Source of the DNA: an uncultured Bacteroidales bacterium
GTDB lineage: Bacteria; Bacteroidota; Bacteroidia; Bacteroidales; UBA932
Assembly: GCA_900320185.1 (NCBI GenBank)
Contig: ONRD01000001.1
Coordinates: 169,880-233,879, forward strand
Length of the DNA: 64,000 nucleotides
Reading direction: 5' to 3'
In this document: positions 17,069-25,789 of the stretch, piece after piece
How positions within the stretch are numbered: position 1 is the first letter of the stretch
Layout: each line of letters opens with the position of its first letter
Position numbers and translations under genes: made by a program
Notes under the pieces: generated by a model
What the model saw: only the letters and a program-made list of their open reading frames with translations
What the model was told of the DNA's origin: nothing
Database searches by the model: none

Positions 17069-19243
17069 ATGATACGGTTTGAAACATTCATCAAGATCAT
17101 CGTCGGCATCATCCTCCTTGCCGGAGCGGCCGTCGGTTTCTTGAAGTTCCGTTCGAAAATGCCTGCGGCCGACGAGAAGGAGACTTCCTTCATCGAAGAC
17201 CACAGGCTGCTTGAAGCCGTTCCTTCCGATGCTGCCATCGTGTTCTGCGTCAAGGACTTCCAAAGGGCATGCGACTATCTGTCCGACACCCTTGCAGTGT
17301 TCAGGGAACTTACCTCATGCCTGTTCGACAGCCTGGCTTTGAAACCGTCCAGGGACCTGGGAGGCTGCCCCACGGTTATGTCGGTACACTACAGCAGGGA
17401 CATCCCCCCGCTCCTGGTAGTGGATGCCCTCAAGGCGAGGAAAGACTCCGCTTCCGGCTATTCAGCACTTGTCTCCAAGGCAGCCTCGGCCGGACTGAAG
17501 GCCGCATCTGACAGCAACCTGGTGTTCATCTCGCCTTCGGAGACCATAGTGGGATCATCCATGAGGCATCTCGCCGAGGGACATTCCGTCCTCGAGGCGA
17601 AAGATTTCTCCCAGATCGCGAGGACCGTCAAGGGAGATGACGCCATCTTCGCATCCAGCGCATATTCCGACAACATCTTCAATGCCTTCCTGGACAGGCA
17701 CCTGCACAGGCATGCCGGGTTCTTCAGGGAACTTTGCAGCTGGTACGCCTTTTCAATAACCAACCATGAGCCTTCGAACGTCTCCCTCCACGGGAAACTG
17801 CTGTACGGGAGCGACCAGGCCTACTATCTGAACGTACTCCGGAAAAGCGGGACCTCGGGAGTCAGTGTTCCCGAAGCGCTCCCCGCCGGCACGGATTACG
17901 TATTCTCAATCCCCGTCAAGGACATATCCGACTACATCAAGGCGTACCGCGACTACCTGGATTCAAAGGTGAGGCTCGACCGCTACGAGCAGGAACTCTC
18001 TTCGCAAAGGGCAAGATGCGGGAAGGATGCCGAGCAATGGGCCGAGGACCTCGGGATCAAGGAGGTAGCAATGGCAGGAATACACTTCTCCGGCGAACTG
18101 CGGAATGTACTTCTGGTCAAGCCCGGAAGGAAGCCCAAGCCCGGAGAAGCCAGGGAGTTCTCCCAGGCAGGCTTTGTCCGGACCCTGTTCGGCAGCCTCT
18201 TCGGCATCGGGGACGAGTCTTTCTGCACCACTGCGGCCGGCTGGCTGGTGATCGGGCCGAGGGAATGCATGGAGGAATATTCCTCCGATGGTTTCCTTGA
18301 AGAAACCCTCAAGGCGCGTCTCGCAGGGAACGGCCTGGCCGGCAGGATTCCCCAGAAATACTGCGGCTTCTGGATGTACCATTCACTGACCGAGGACCCT
18401 ACCGTCATCGACCGGACCTTCAGCCCGGAGATGGCCACAGGGGTAAGGAGGATGGTGCGCAGCGTCAATTTCGCCCCGGTTACCGTCGCTGCCATGGCCG
18501 CCGGTGACAAAATGGATTTCGAGATCAACGTAGACCGGATAAACGTAGCCGCAGGCAAGGTCCAGACGGTGGACCGCGACACTTCGATAGTCATACCCGA
18601 GGGCCCCTTCAAGGTAAGGAACAGCGCCACGGGCGAGATGAACACACTCTACCAGAACAAGCACCGCTCCATCTGCCTCCAGGATGAGAACGGCAAAGAC
18701 CTGTGGGGCATTCCGTTCAAGCACCGGTTCTGCGGATACGTCAAGGAGATCGACTACTTCGGCAACGGCAAGCTGCAGTACCTTTTCTGCGCCGATTCGT
18801 CCCTGTATGCGATCGACAGGCTTGGGCGGTTCGTGAGCGGATTCCCGAAGAACCTGGGAGACAAGGTCATCCTTGGTCCCGAGCTTGTTGAATATTCAGG
18901 GGCGACGGTCGTGATGGCCCTCATGAACGACAACACCGTCAGGCTCTGGAGCATCGACGGCGAGCCAGTGCGCGACTGGGGCGGGATCACCTCCTCGCAG
19001 ACAATCAAGAGCCTCCCGGAACCGTTGCAGGGAGGGGGGAAGAAATACTGGACCGTACGTACTTCAAAGCAAACCCTGGTCTACCCCTACAAGGGAGGCA
19101 AGGTGCTCCTCAAAGGAGAGGGAGGCAAGATGATACGCCCGGACAGCAAATTGGAAATCAACCAGAAGGGGCAGGTCGTGGCTACTTGCTACGACGGGAA
19201 GGAAAGGACCTTCAAGTTCCCTAAAAAGAAGAAAGAAGAATGA
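17069..19243 (+). CDS. Large membrane-anchored protein of unknown function
   Basis: The 724-residue protein has one N-terminal membrane helix (about 8-26), with the rest predicted outside the cytoplasm. Residues 35-500 are of mixed type and faintly resemble DUF3352-type proteins. The last 190 residues contain strand-rich repeats such as LYAIDRLGRFVSGFPKNL and VRLWSIDGEPVRDWGGI, which look like beta-propeller blades, and the tail is lysine-rich. I cannot name a function. The gene is 26 bases after the TonB-like gene and its stop overlaps the next start, so it belongs to the same transcript. Confidence 0.6.
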   Translation: MIRFETFIKIIVGIILLAGAAVGFLKFRSKMPAADEKETSFIEDHRLLEAVPSDAAIVFCVKDFQRACDYLSDTLAVFRELTSCLFDSLALKPSRDLGGCPTVMSVHYSRDIPPLLVVDALKARKDSASGYSALVSKAASAGLKAASDSNLVFISPSETIVGSSMRHLAEGHSVLEAKDFSQIARTVKGDDAIFASSAYSDNIFNAFLDRHLHRHAGFFRELCSWYAFSITNHEPSNVSLHGKLLYGSDQAYYLNVLRKSGTSGVSVPEALPAGTDYVFSIPVKDISDYIKAYRDYLDSKVRLDRYEQELSSQRARCGKDAEQWAEDLGIKEVAMAGIHFSGELRNVLLVKPGRKPKPGEAREFSQAGFVRTLFGSLFGIGDESFCTTAAGWLVIGPRECMEEYSSDGFLEETLKARLAGNGLAGRIPQKYCGFWMYHSLTEDPTVIDRTFSPEMATGVRRMVRSVNFAPVTVAAMAAGDKMDFEINVDRINVAAGKVQTVDRDTSIVIPEGPFKVRNSATGEMNTLYQNKHRSICLQDENGKDLWGIPFKHRFCGYVKEIDYFGNGKLQYLFCADSSLYAIDRLGRFVSGFPKNLGDKVILGPELVEYSGATVVMALMNDNTVRLWSIDGEPVRDWGGITSSQTIKSLPEPLQGGGKKYWTVRTSKQTLVYPYKGGKVLLKGEGGKMIRPDSKLEINQKGQVVATCYDGKERTFKFPKKKKEE

Positions 19244-20919
19244 TCGATATGGAAGAATTCAAGTTTCAATCAGTCAATAAGCTCATAGAGAAGAGCTTCA
19301 GGGAGAACTGGGACAAGCAGGCCCTCTCCAACTACCAGGGTGCCAGCCTCTGCTACAGAGACGTCGCAAGGAGGATAGAGAAGCTCCAGATCGCCTTCGA
19401 GAAATGCTTCCTCCACAAGGGTGACAAGGTTGCCATCTGCGCGAGGAACCAGGTCAACTGGGCGGTGAGCTATCTGGCGACCATGACCTACGGAGCCGTT
19501 CCGGTGCCTATTCTCCATGAATTCAAGCCAGGCAACATCCACTACCTCATAAACCACTCCGAAGCCAAGGTCCTGTTCGTGGACGACGTCGTCTGGGAAG
19601 GGCTGAACGCCGACGAGATGCCGGGCCTCTACGCCGTGGTCCAGATCAACACCTTCAAGCTCCTCTACGCCAAGGTGCCCAGGATCACGCAGACAAGGGA
19701 ACACATGAACGAGTATTTCGGGAAGAGGCATCCCAACTCCTTCGAACCCGAGGACCTGAACTACTACAAGGATTCACCCAACGAGCTCGCCCTCATCAAC
19801 TACACTTCCGGTACTTCCGGTTTCTCGAAGGGTGTGATGATACCTTACAGGGCCCTGTGCTCCAACATCCAGTTCGCAAAACACGTCCTCCCCGAGCTGG
19901 ACAACAAGTGCAAGTGCGTCTCCATGCTGCCGTCGGCCCACATGTACGGGATGATGTTCGAGTTCCTCTACCAGATGATCATCGGCTCGCACGTCCATTT
20001 CCTGACCAGGGTTCCGAGTCCCAAGATCATAATGCAGGCCTTCCAGGAGGTCAAGCCCAACATCATCATAGCAGTCCCCCTGATCATCGAGAAGGTCTAC
20101 AAGTCCAAGATACAGAAGCTGATCGAGAAGAACAGCATGAAGACCCTGCTGAAGATTCCCTACATCGACAAGATGATACAGAAGAAGATCCGGGAGGAGC
20201 TTGTCAATTCGTTCGGAGGCAACTTCGTGGAGGTCATCCTCGGAGGTGCCGCATTCAACAAGGACATCGAGAAGTTTTTCAACGAGATCAAGTTCCCTTA
20301 CACCGTCGGGTACGGGATGACGGAATGCGCCCCCATCATCACATATTCACATTTCGACGACAAGAAACTGTACTCATGCGGCAAAGCGGCCCTCAACATG
20401 CAGATCAGGATAGATTCGGAAGATCCTGAACACATCGAAGGCGAGATCCAGTGCAAGGGACCCAACATCCCGCTCGGCTACTACAAGAACGAGGAGGCAA
20501 CCGCATCCCTGTTCACCGAAGACGGGTGGATGAGGACCGGCGACATGGGCATCATCGACAAGGACGGCTACCTGTTCATCAAAGGCCGCTCGAAGTGCAT
20601 GATCCTCGGTCCCAGCGGACAGAACATCTACCCCGAGGAGATCGAATCAGTGATCAACGCACTCGGATGCGTGGTTGAATCGCTCGTCATCGAAGACAAC
20701 AACGGGCTCACCGCACTCATCTACCCCGACTACCACCAGGGAGAACTCGACGGGATGACCCGCAAGGAATTCGAGAAGAGCATCCTCGGCCTCCTGCCAG
20801 AAATCAACAAGGAACTGCCTTCCTACGCCCAGATCAGGAAGATAGAGTTCATGCCGGAAGACTTTGAAAGGACACCTAAGCGTTCGATCAAGAGATACCT
20901 CTACCAGAGAAACAAGTAA
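19240..20919 (+). CDS. AMP-binding acyl-CoA synthetase
   Basis: This 559-residue enzyme activates a fatty or other carboxylic acid as acyl-AMP and then transfers it to CoA or another acceptor. The adenylation core is visible: INYTSGTSGFSKGVMIP near residue 187-203, VGYGMTECAPIITY near 350, and GWMRTGDMGIIDKDGYLF with GRSKCMI near 430-455. The start at 19240 overlaps the previous stop (ATGA), and a second ATG lies at 19249. The stop overlaps the deaminase start by one base. A second acyl-CoA synthetase lies at 55630. Substrate unknown. Confidence 0.85.
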   Translation: MIDMEEFKFQSVNKLIEKSFRENWDKQALSNYQGASLCYRDVARRIEKLQIAFEKCFLHKGDKVAICARNQVNWAVSYLATMTYGAVPVPILHEFKPGNIHYLINHSEAKVLFVDDVVWEGLNADEMPGLYAVVQINTFKLLYAKVPRITQTREHMNEYFGKRHPNSFEPEDLNYYKDSPNELALINYTSGTSGFSKGVMIPYRALCSNIQFAKHVLPELDNKCKCVSMLPSAHMYGMMFEFLYQMIIGSHVHFLTRVPSPKIIMQAFQEVKPNIIIAVPLIIEKVYKSKIQKLIEKNSMKTLLKIPYIDKMIQKKIREELVNSFGGNFVEVILGGAAFNKDIEKFFNEIKFPYTVGYGMTECAPIITYSHFDDKKLYSCGKAALNMQIRIDSEDPEHIEGEIQCKGPNIPLGYYKNEEATASLFTEDGWMRTGDMGIIDKDGYLFIKGRSKCMILGPSGQNIYPEEIESVINALGCVVESLVIEDNNGLTALIYPDYHQGELDGMTRKEFEKSILGLLPEINKELPSYAQIRKIEFMPEDFERTPKRSIKRYLYQRNK

Positions 20920-21323
20920 TGGAAAAATTCGATTCACGATACCTGGAGATGGCCGAGATTTGGGCCAGGAACTCCTACTGCAAGAGGCGTCAGGTCGGTG
21001 CGCTGATAGTAAAGGACAAGATGATCATCTCGGACGGCTACAACGGCACGCCCTCCGGTTTCGAGAATGTCTGCGAGGACGAGAACGGCGTCACCAAGCC
21101 ATACGTCCTCCATGCCGAAGCCAATGCAATAACCAAAGTCGCCAAATCAGGGAACAGCAGCAACGGTTCCACGCTTTACGTGACGGCATCCCCTTGCCTG
21201 GAGTGTTCGAAACTGATCATACAGGCAGGGATCAAGAGGGTCGTGTACAAGGACGAATACCGCCTCACCGACGGGGTGGACCTCCTGCGCAGGGCCGGTA
21301 TCGAAGTTGAGAAGATAGACTAG
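20919..21323 (+). CDS. Zinc-dependent deoxycytidylate deaminase family protein
   Basis: The 134-residue protein has the cytidine deaminase fold with zinc ligands HAEAN (His65, Glu67) and PCLEC (Cys93, Cys96). The N-terminal CKRRQVGALIVKD is typical of dCMP deaminase/ComEB relatives. The reaction would be hydrolytic deamination of dCMP to dUMP, feeding dTMP synthesis. It overlaps the upstream synthetase stop by one base and is 21 bases before the CtpA gene. Confidence 0.85.
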   Translation: MEKFDSRYLEMAEIWARNSYCKRRQVGALIVKDKMIISDGYNGTPSGFENVCEDENGVTKPYVLHAEANAITKVAKSGNSSNGSTLYVTASPCLECSKLIIQAGIKRVVYKDEYRLTDGVDLLRRAGIEVEKID

Positions 21324-21344
21324 TTTCCCGCAACAGTTTTCCAG

Positions 21345-22919
21345 ATGAAGAAATATTCCCCAGTATGGGTCGCGGTCCTTGGCATAGCCGTCGGAGTCCT
21401 GCTTGCCATGACAGTCAGCGCCTACAGGCAGAGAAAGGCCCTGTTCGACGTAAAGTACAACCAGTGGCAGAAGCTGAACTACATTCTCTACAAGGTCGGC
21501 GAGAACTACGTGGACACCATAAACGTCAAGGATGTCACCGATGCCGCCGTCCAGGCTGCGCTTAACGCCCTGGACCCGCATTCCGTGTACATGCCTCCGG
21601 TGGAACTGACCCAGGCTGACATGGAACTCGCCGGCAACTTCGAGGGCATAGGCATCCAGTTCAACGTCCCGAACGACACGGCGACGGTGATCGAAGTGAT
21701 CCAGGGAGGGCCTTCGGAGAAGGCCGGTCTCCTGCCCGGAGACAGGCTCCTTAAAGTGGATGACGAGGTGATCGCCGGGGTGAAGTTCCCGCAGGACAGC
21801 ATGGTCCGCCTGATGAAAGGCCCTTCCGGGACCAAGGTGACCGTCACCGTCGGCAGGGGGAAAGAACAGATTCCCTTCGAGATCACACGGGGAAAGATCC
21901 CCATCCACAGCGTCGACGCCAGTTTCATGGTCAACGGGACTACCGGTTACATCAGGCTTACAAAGTTCGCCGAGACGACCTACAGGGAGTTCTGCGAAGC
22001 CGGCAAGGCACTTCTCGACCAAGGGATGGAAGAACTCATCGTCGACCTGCGCGACAACACCGGAGGGTACTTCAACCAGGCGCTCGGCCTGAGCAACCTT
22101 TTCCTGGACAAGGGCGACGAAATCGTCTACATGCAGGGACTCCACAGGCCCAAGGAGAACTTCACGGCCGACGGGAAGGGATTCCTCAAAGGGGTCAGGC
22201 TCAAGGTGCTGATCAACGAGTCCTCAGCCTCCTCCAGCGAAATATTCGCCGGAGCCATGCAGGACAACGACAGGGGCCTCATCATCGGCCGCCGTTCCTT
22301 CGGCAAGGGCCTGGTCCAGGAGCCCCTCAACTTCAACGACGGATCCGGCATCAGGCTCACGGTCGCAAGGTATTACACTCCTTCGGGAAGATGCATCCAG
22401 AAACCCTATTCCAAGGACTACGGGATGGACATCTACAACCGGTACACTACCGGCGAGATGTTCGAGGCAGACAGCATCAAGGTGGATTCCACCCAGGCCT
22501 ACAGGACCGCCAAGGGGCGCACCGTCTACGGAGGAGGAGGCATCGTTCCGGACATATTCGTGCCGATGGACACCACCCGGACCACGGACTTCTACGTCGC
22601 ATGCAACAGGAAGGCCACCCAGATGAGGTTCGCCTCCGCCATGTTCGACAAGTTCAAGGGAAGGATCTCCCCCATAGACAGTTTCGACCAGCTCGAGAAG
22701 GTGCTGGATGATCTGGACCTGCCCTCCAGGTTCAGGGAATATGCCTCCAGGATGGACGGGATAACCGCCTCGGACGCCGAATGGGAGCAGACGAAGGGCT
22801 ACCTCGTACCCCAGATAAGGGCACTTATCGGCCGGTTCTCGAAACTGGGCGAGAACGCATTCTACAAGCTTTACATGAGTGTCGATCCTACCCTGATGAG
22901 GGCCATCGAACTGGAGTAA
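21345..22919 (+). CDS. S41 family carboxy-terminal processing protease
   Basis: The 524-residue protein has an N-terminal signal anchor (residues 6-25) and a PDZ domain around 95-170 (GIGIQFNVPNDTATVIEVIQ). The S41 core contains the catalytic serine in NESSASSSEIFAGA and lysine in RRSFGKGLVQ. Such periplasmic proteases trim or degrade proteins from their C-termini. It lies 21 bases after the deaminase gene and ends 7 bases from a convergent regulator gene. It is probably the last gene of the asnS-to-ctpA plus-strand run. Confidence 0.92.
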   Translation: MKKYSPVWVAVLGIAVGVLLAMTVSAYRQRKALFDVKYNQWQKLNYILYKVGENYVDTINVKDVTDAAVQAALNALDPHSVYMPPVELTQADMELAGNFEGIGIQFNVPNDTATVIEVIQGGPSEKAGLLPGDRLLKVDDEVIAGVKFPQDSMVRLMKGPSGTKVTVTVGRGKEQIPFEITRGKIPIHSVDASFMVNGTTGYIRLTKFAETTYREFCEAGKALLDQGMEELIVDLRDNTGGYFNQALGLSNLFLDKGDEIVYMQGLHRPKENFTADGKGFLKGVRLKVLINESSASSSEIFAGAMQDNDRGLIIGRRSFGKGLVQEPLNFNDGSGIRLTVARYYTPSGRCIQKPYSKDYGMDIYNRYTTGEMFEADSIKVDSTQAYRTAKGRTVYGGGGIVPDIFVPMDTTRTTDFYVACNRKATQMRFASAMFDKFKGRISPIDSFDQLEKVLDDLDLPSRFREYASRMDGITASDAEWEQTKGYLVPQIRALIGRFSKLGENAFYKLYMSVDPTLMRAIELE

Positions 22920-22926
22920 GGCGGGG

Positions 22927-24084
22927 CTATTGGACCGGAGTGACGTAGAGCCTGACGTCTTCAGCAGTCACCGGATTGCCGCCGAAAATCAAAAGCCGCT
23001 CCACGACATTTCCGAGTTCGCGGATATTGCCTGGCCATGATTTCTCCTTGAGAAGCTCAATGGCTTCGGGAGAGAACGGCCTGGCGAGGAATCCTTTCTC
23101 CGTGCTCAGCTGCCTGACGAAATAATCGACCAGCAGAGGGATGTCGTCCTTCCTCTCGTCAAGCGAGGGGACCTTGATGACGACGACGCTGAGCCGGTAG
23201 TACAGGTCTTCGCGGAAATTGCCTTTCTCTATCTCCTTCTGGAGGTCCTTGTTGGTTGCAGCGATCACACGCACGTCCACGACAATGTCCTTGTCGCTTC
23301 CGACACGGGAGAGTTTCTTTTCCTGGAGCACACGCAGCACCTTCGCCTGGGCCGCAAGGCTCATGTCTCCTATCTCATCCAGGAACAAAGTCCCGCCGTC
23401 GGCCTGCTCGAACTTTCCCTTGTGCTGCTTGACCGCCGAAGTGAAAGACCCCTTCTCGTGGCCGAACAGCTCGCTCTCGATCAATTCCGACGGTATGGCG
23501 GCACAATTGACCTCGATGTAAGGCATGGCGCTCCGGGCGCTCTGCTCGTAGAGGCTCCTGGCGACCAGTTCCTTTCCGGATCCGTTGGGCCCCATCACGA
23601 GAACCCTTGAGTCGGTCGGGGCCACCTTGGCCACCATGTCCCTGATGTGCCTGATCGGCTCTGACTCCCCTATCATCTGCTGGCCGTAAACCTTCTTCTT
23701 AAGCTGACGGTTCTCCTTCACGATGCTCACCTTGTCGGTAGCATTCTTGATGGTGATGAGTATCCTGTTGAGGTCAAGCGGCTTCTGGATGAAATCGAAA
23801 GCCCCTTTCTTGATACAGTCGACGGCAGTTTCGATGTCCCCGTGGCCCGAAATCATGACAATCGCGGAGTCCACTCCCTCGGAGACGAGTTTCTCGAGGA
23901 CCTCGGTACCGTCCATCCCCGGCATCTTGATGTCGCAGAAGATCACCCCATACCTTTCCTTGTCCGCCATCTCAAGGGCGGTGGCACCATCTTCGGCGAC
24001 ATCCACCTCGTAGCCTTCATCGCCAAGGATCTCCTTCAAGGAATTGCGGATGGCCCTTTCATCGTCAACAATAAGAATCTTCAT
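22927..24084 (-). CDS. NtrC-like response regulator lacking a Fis-type DNA-binding domain
   Basis: The 385-residue protein has a receiver domain (residues 1-118, phospho-acceptor Asp51 in FCDIKMPG). Its AAA+ ATPase domain has a Walker A at 165-171 (GPNGSGK) and a Walker B at 231-239 (GTLFLDEIG). Family members usually add a C-terminal Fis-like helix-turn-helix, but this one stops soon after the AAA+ domain at VTAEDVRLYV. The loop that normally contacts sigma-54, GAFTGA, reads GSFTSA at 212-217. No sensor kinase gene is adjacent. Target and mode of action are unknown. The gene is convergent with ctpA and divergent from cmk. Confidence 0.88.
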   Translation of the reverse strand: MKILIVDDERAIRNSLKEILGDEGYEVDVAEDGATALEMADKERYGVIFCDIKMPGMDGTEVLEKLVSEGVDSAIVMISGHGDIETAVDCIKKGAFDFIQKPLDLNRILITIKNATDKVSIVKENRQLKKKVYGQQMIGESEPIRHIRDMVAKVAPTDSRVLVMGPNGSGKELVARSLYEQSARSAMPYIEVNCAAIPSELIESELFGHEKGSFTSAVKQHKGKFEQADGGTLFLDEIGDMSLAAQAKVLRVLQEKKLSRVGSDKDIVVDVRVIAATNKDLQKEIEKGNFREDLYYRLSVVVIKVPSLDERKDDIPLLVDYFVRQLSTEKGFLARPFSPEAIELLKEKSWPGNIRELGNVVERLLIFGGNPVTAEDVRLYVTPVQ

Positions 24085-24115
24085 TGCGGTGGCTGAATAC
24101 GTTATTAATTTCAGA

Positions 24116-24142
24116 CAAAATTACAAAAAATTGATAAATTTG
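24116..24142. promoter_or_regulatory. Divergent -7 boxes between the NtrC-like gene and cmk
   Basis: On the minus strand TAATTTTG (24116-24123) is an exact TAnnTTTG box, about 32 bases from the regulator start at 24084. On the plus strand TAAATTTG (24135-24142) is exact too, ending 5 bases before the cmk ATG at 24148. No clear TTTG -33 box stands behind either. Confidence 0.5.
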
Positions 24143-24147
24143 TGAAT

Positions 24148-24846
24148 ATGAACATTCCTGACATTATCGTAGCCATAGACGGCTACTCATCCACCGGCAA
24201 AAGCACCCTTGCCAAGCTGATCGCGGAAGAATACGGCCTCCTCTACCTCGATTCCGGAGCCATGTACCGCGGAGTGACCCTCCACGCAATGGAAAACGGC
24301 CTGATCGCACCTGACGGGACGATAGACGAAAAAGGGCTGGAAAAGGCCCTCGAAACCCTGGACCTGGACTTCAGGTCCTCCGGCACGGAAAAGGGTACCT
24401 TCATCGGAGACCGCTGCGTCGAGAAGGAGATCCGCACCCTCGAGGTGTCCGGCCATGTCAGCCCGGTTTCCGCCATACCGTTCGTCCGCAAGTTCGTTGA
24501 TGAAAGACTCCACGCTTTCGGGAAGAGGAAGAGAGTGGTCATGGATGGCAGGGACATCGGTTCCGCAGTATTCCCGGAAGCCGAGATAAAGATATTCATG
24601 ACCGCGTCGGACCAGGTCAGGGCCCAAAGGCGCTTCGACGAGATGAAGGCCAAAGGAGAGGATCCGGTCATGGAGGAAGTGATGAAGAACCTCCTGGAGA
24701 GGGATTACATCGACTCGCATCGTGAAACCTCGCCATTGACGCGGGCCGCCGACGCATTCGTCCTGGACAATTCGGACATGACCCTCCACGAGGAGATGGT
24801 CTGGTTCCAGGGCCTGTGCCAGGGCAGGTTCGGAATACTTGAATAG
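24148..24846 (+). CDS. cmk: Cytidylate kinase
   Basis: Cmk phosphorylates CMP and dCMP. The P-loop is GYSSTGKST near residues 12-20; LYLDSGAMYRG and the RDIGSAVFPEA segment are typical, and the C-terminus has LLERDYIDSHRETSPL. I chose the ATG at 24148 over GTG at 24142, because the GTG overlaps the G of the -7 box. Length is 232 residues. It precedes ispH with a 0-base gap, so the two are a likely operon. Confidence 0.94.
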   Translation: MNIPDIIVAIDGYSSTGKSTLAKLIAEEYGLLYLDSGAMYRGVTLHAMENGLIAPDGTIDEKGLEKALETLDLDFRSSGTEKGTFIGDRCVEKEIRTLEVSGHVSPVSAIPFVRKFVDERLHAFGKRKRVVMDGRDIGSAVFPEAEIKIFMTASDQVRAQRRFDEMKAKGEDPVMEEVMKNLLERDYIDSHRETSPLTRAADAFVLDNSDMTLHEEMVWFQGLCQGRFGILE

Positions 24847-25773
24847 ATGATCGCTGGGGTTGAGATAGAACAGCACTCGGGCTTCTGCGGCGGAGTTATC
24901 AGGGCCATAGGAAGAGCCGAAAAATTCCTGGACGACAATCCTGACGGGAGGCTTTACTCCCTTGGCGCCATAGTCCATAATGAAGCCGAACTGGAAAGGC
25001 TCGGCAGGAAGGGACTTGTCACAATCTCGCGCGAAGACATCGGTTCCATCCCCGACCCTTGCAGGGAGACCCTGCTTATCCGGGCCCATGGAGAACCTCC
25101 GGAGACATATTCTTTGGCGAAGGAAACCGGCATCACCGTGATAGACTGCACGTGTCCGGTGGTACTGAGGCTGCAGGAAAGGATAAGGGAAGCCTACGAA
25201 AGGCTGAAGCCGGAAGGCGGGCAGCTGATAATATTCGGCAAGATAGGACACGCCGAGGTCCTTGGCCTGGTCGGGCAGGTCGGAGGCGATGCCACGGTGA
25301 TAGAGAATGTCCAGATGCTTCTGGCCGCCCTCGGGGAAGGACCTGATCAGGGAACGGCACGGATAAGGACGGACGGCCCCCTGGAAATCTTCTCCCAGAC
25401 GACCAAGAGTCCGGTTGAATATTCACGCATCTGCGAGATCCTCTCTTCCCGGGCAAAAGCCGGCCTGCGGGTTCACAACACCATCTGCTCGCAGGTCGCA
25501 TCACGGCACAAGGAACTCTCGGATTTCGCCGTTTCGCACGATGTAATCATCTTTGTGTCAGGAGCTTCCAGCTCAAACGGAAAGGTCCTCTATGAATTGT
25601 GCAAATCGCGCAATCCCAGGACATATCACATCTCCGGACCAGAAGAGATTTCCAAGGAATGGTTCAGGGAAGGAGACCTTGCCGGTGTTTGCGGCGCCAC
25701 TTCCACCCCGCGCTGGCTGCTGGAACAGGTCGCCGGGCGCTTAAGGAATTTTTGCAGAAACAAGGGCAAATAA
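24847..25773 (+). CDS. ispH: 4-hydroxy-3-methylbut-2-enyl diphosphate reductase
   Basis: IspH makes isopentenyl and dimethylallyl diphosphate, the last step of the MEP pathway, with an iron-sulfur cluster. Three cluster cysteines are present: Cys14 (SGFCGGV), Cys103 (DCTCPVV) and Cys214 (HNTICSQV). The substrate-binding motif is SQTTKSPVEY. Length is 308 residues. The gene starts right after the cmk stop. Its last 16 codons and stop form the 5' part of a 67-bp sequence that is repeated exactly 605 bp downstream. The reading frame is unaffected by that duplication. Confidence 0.94.
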   Translation: MIAGVEIEQHSGFCGGVIRAIGRAEKFLDDNPDGRLYSLGAIVHNEAELERLGRKGLVTISREDIGSIPDPCRETLLIRAHGEPPETYSLAKETGITVIDCTCPVVLRLQERIREAYERLKPEGGQLIIFGKIGHAEVLGLVGQVGGDATVIENVQMLLAALGEGPDQGTARIRTDGPLEIFSQTTKSPVEYSRICEILSSRAKAGLRVHNTICSQVASRHKELSDFAVSHDVIIFVSGASSSNGKVLYELCKSRNPRTYHISGPEEISKEWFREGDLAGVCGATSTPRWLLEQVAGRLRNFCRNKGK

Positions 25774-25789
25774 CTACATTTGCCGTTGG
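25723..25789 (+). repeat. 67-bp direct repeat, left copy (ispH end plus promoter)
   Basis: This copy spans the last 16 codons and stop of ispH plus 16 bases that end just after a consensus -7 box. It is identical in all 67 positions to 26328-26394. The identity stops abruptly at both ends: a preceding G versus C, and a following C versus A. Confidence 0.95.
25751..25782 (+). promoter_or_regulatory. Consensus promoter in the left repeat, driving the inserted lipoprotein gene
   Basis: TTTG at 25751-25754 is followed after 20 bases by an exact TACATTTG at 25775-25782. It lies at the end of ispH and points at the ATG at 25797, 14 bases downstream. Confidence 0.7.
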
